From NCBI GenBank assembly GCA_030710605.1, contig CP092879.1, positions 80,577,853 through 80,641,852 of the forward strand: 64,000 bases of DNA, in the 5' to 3' direction. How positions within the stretch are numbered: the stretch's first letter is position 1; the number at the start of each line of letters is the position of its first letter. Shown here one piece after another: positions 62,790 to 64,000 of this stretch. This DNA is from Cordylochernes scorpioides (Eukaryota > Arthropoda > Arachnida > Pseudoscorpiones > Chernetidae). Position numbers and translations under genes: made by a program. The notes under the pieces are model-generated. The model was not told the origin of the DNA. It saw nothing but the letters and a program-made list of their open reading frames with translations, and made no database searches.

Positions 62790-63651
62790 TTCATACGAAA
62801 CTATATTAGCATCCCTTAACAGTTACAATGAGGATATGTCGTTTACCATAGAAATAGCTCAAGGGGGTGTAATACCATTCCTTGATGTTCTAATAATTCA
62901 AACTCCAAACTCTTACCACACTACCGTATATTACAAAAAAGATTTCCTCCCCAACTACACGCATTACACTTCCTGTTGTCCCAATTCCCAAAAAATCAGT
63001 ATTATAAAAACTTTATCTAAGCGTATACACACCCATTGTTCCCTTCCATCTTTCCAGGCAATAGAGAAACAGAACATAATCAAGAATCTCAACTCTGCAG
63101 GCTATCCGACATCCTTTGTTTGCAAACATTTTTATGTTTTCTCAGGAATAAGAAATACTGCTCAATACCGGTCCACCTGTTTTATTCCATACTCTTACAA
63201 ATCGGCGGCCATAGCACGAATTCTGAATAGATATGGTGTAAACTCATATTTCTCCAACACACTCAATCTGGCAACCAAACTAAAACAGACAATAGCAAGA
63301 AGTAGTGTAACCATTGATTCCCTTAACACCCACAATGCCATTTACTCCATATCATGTGAGCAGTGTGATGCCAAGTATGTCGGAGAGACTGGGAGAATGG
63401 TGAAGACCAGAATGGTGGAGCATGATAGTTCAGTAAAAAGGAAAGATCCCCGCTCTCTAGTTTACCAACACATACGGGACACAGGCCACACATTCAATAT
63501 CTATAACCCCTCGGCCCATTATCATGAGATTAAGAACAAACACCAGCGATTGGTCCTGGAAGCTATACTCACCAAGAAATTTAAAAGCATCAATAGAGCA
63601 ATAGACCTTCCTGAAATATATGATAATTTAGTACTGGAACCTCCTACCTGA
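62362..63651 (+). CDS. Penelope-like element: reverse transcriptase plus GIY-YIG endonuclease, 5'-truncated
   Basis: 422 codons from GTG 62383, open a little further upstream to the exon junction. RT: SYDVVSLFLSLP, RQIRGSPMGSSFS, RRYVDDIFCVCD (YVDD) and IPFLDVLI. The connecting region (SGIRNTAQYRSTCF) is followed by the endonuclease: IYSISCEQCDAKYVGETGRM with the GIY-YIG core, RMVEHDSS, DTGHTFNI, and the final LEAILTKKFKSINRAIDLPE. In the family the endonuclease nicks the target so the RT can prime on it. The N-terminal 150-250 residues of a normal element are missing. The remainder is an unbroken frame. Confidence 0.93.
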   Translation, partial: SVHPTHTVNTVHNTPNFIEELWKISPGPNTIMCSYDVVSLFLSLPHSVIRESIVAFLTEIQTDASTIQTIVCLADICLNMSVFKFESQTYRQIRGSPMGSSFSTVAAELVMIMVDKSINEKHRTDIVLWRRYVDDIFCVCDQSSYETILASLNSYNEDMSFTIEIAQGGVIPFLDVLIIQTPNSYHTTVYYKKDFLPNYTHYTSCCPNSQKISIIKTLSKRIHTHCSLPSFQAIEKQNIIKNLNSAGYPTSFVCKHFYVFSGIRNTAQYRSTCFIPYSYKSAAIARILNRYGVNSYFSNTLNLATKLKQTIARSSVTIDSLNTHNAIYSISCEQCDAKYVGETGRMVKTRMVEHDSSVKRKDPRSLVYQHIRDTGHTFNIYNPSAHYHEIKNKHQRLVLEAILTKKFKSINRAIDLPEIYDNLVLEPPT

Positions 63652-64000
63652 AAGATTAGGTTTCATAACATACTTATACTTTTACACGTCAATGGCAATT
63701 TTGGTTATTTTATTTTATTTCTATTCTATTTTATTTTGTTTTATTTCGTTTAACAGTCGTTGTTCGTACTTAGTTTCTGTGATGGCCGTGTATTGAATGT
63801 ATTATACGTTTATTTACTTGCCTCGCTTAACTTTTATGAATGATCCTCCAATATTATGTTAATTTTCTCTGGCACAATTTTTACATATCTGTCTTATTTT
63901 TTCTTACCTTTTGTATATATATATATAGCTGAATGCCACTAATATTTTGTCTCGTTTTACACCAGTAGAAGGGTGATTGTGCCCGAAAGCTTGTGATCTA
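63652..64000 (+). mobile_element. Penelope-like element 3' untranslated region and terminal-repeat start
   Basis: AT-rich, contains TTTTATTTTATTTC runs and a (TA)n tract at about 63917-63927. It ends with CCAGTAGAAGGGTGATTGTG and CCCGAAAGCTTGTGATC, which resembles the hammerhead-bearing terminal repeats of these elements and matches the centres of foldbacks at 27.2 and 31.1 kb. The window ends before the terminus. Confidence 0.6.

Overview
The window is AT-rich, intron- and transposon-laden animal DNA, most likely from an arthropod or related invertebrate. The evidence is a copia-type Ty1/copia element primed by an initiator-tRNA-Met-like site, two mariner transposases, a Tigger/pogo element, jockey/R1-like LINEs, a Penelope-like element with a GIY-YIG endonuclease, a Ty3/gypsy fragment, a U6 snRNA pseudogene and many short foldback (MITE-like) elements. 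I see no complete host gene. Host coding potential is limited to two tiny exon-like pieces (near 0.4 and 4.4 kb) and one GC-rich exon-like block (61.06-61.51 kb) that is duplicated together with part of a Penelope-like element.

Layout. 0.48-2.35 kb is a 32-bp minisatellite. 3.3-6.7 kb holds foldback elements and a MITE whose internal 93-bp unit has multiplied into an array between its own terminal repeats. 6.7-11.8 kb is a dimeric array made from the ends of a second MITE family. It was split by a young, complete but coding-defective copia element (7041-11483, TACCT target duplication). 11.8-13.65 kb is a decayed Tigger copy that received a U6 retropseudogene. 14.4-15.5 kb is a LINE ORF1 fragment inside a 14-bp target duplication. 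16.7-17.8 and 18.8-19.7 kb are two dead mariners. 20-27.8 kb is mostly unannotatable AT-rich sequence with foldback elements. 27.97-28.47 kb is a 27-bp minisatellite. 28.5-30.9 kb contains two related LINE ORF2 3' pieces. 33.4-35.45 kb is the 5' half of a gypsy element (gag, a textbook -1 frameshift signal, protease). It runs straight into a 12.8-kb array of a 68-bp satellite (to 48283), then a 100-N gap, then a 10.1-kb array of an unrelated 22-bp satellite (to about 58.51 kb). 58.5-64 kb holds foldbacks, copia and LINE scraps, the exon-like block and the Penelope-like element.

The features relate to each other mainly as a record of insertion and amplification. Two MITE families occur both as single elements and as tandem arrays, which shows how short arrays can grow out of transposons. 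Several foldback families carry a hairpin flanked by motifs resembling the hammerhead-ribozyme core seen in Penelope-like elements. Another foldback family keeps a small hairpin whose paired bases change together between copies. These RNA-level signals and the gypsy frameshift site are the most interesting items; the satellites give huge but meaningless ORFs.
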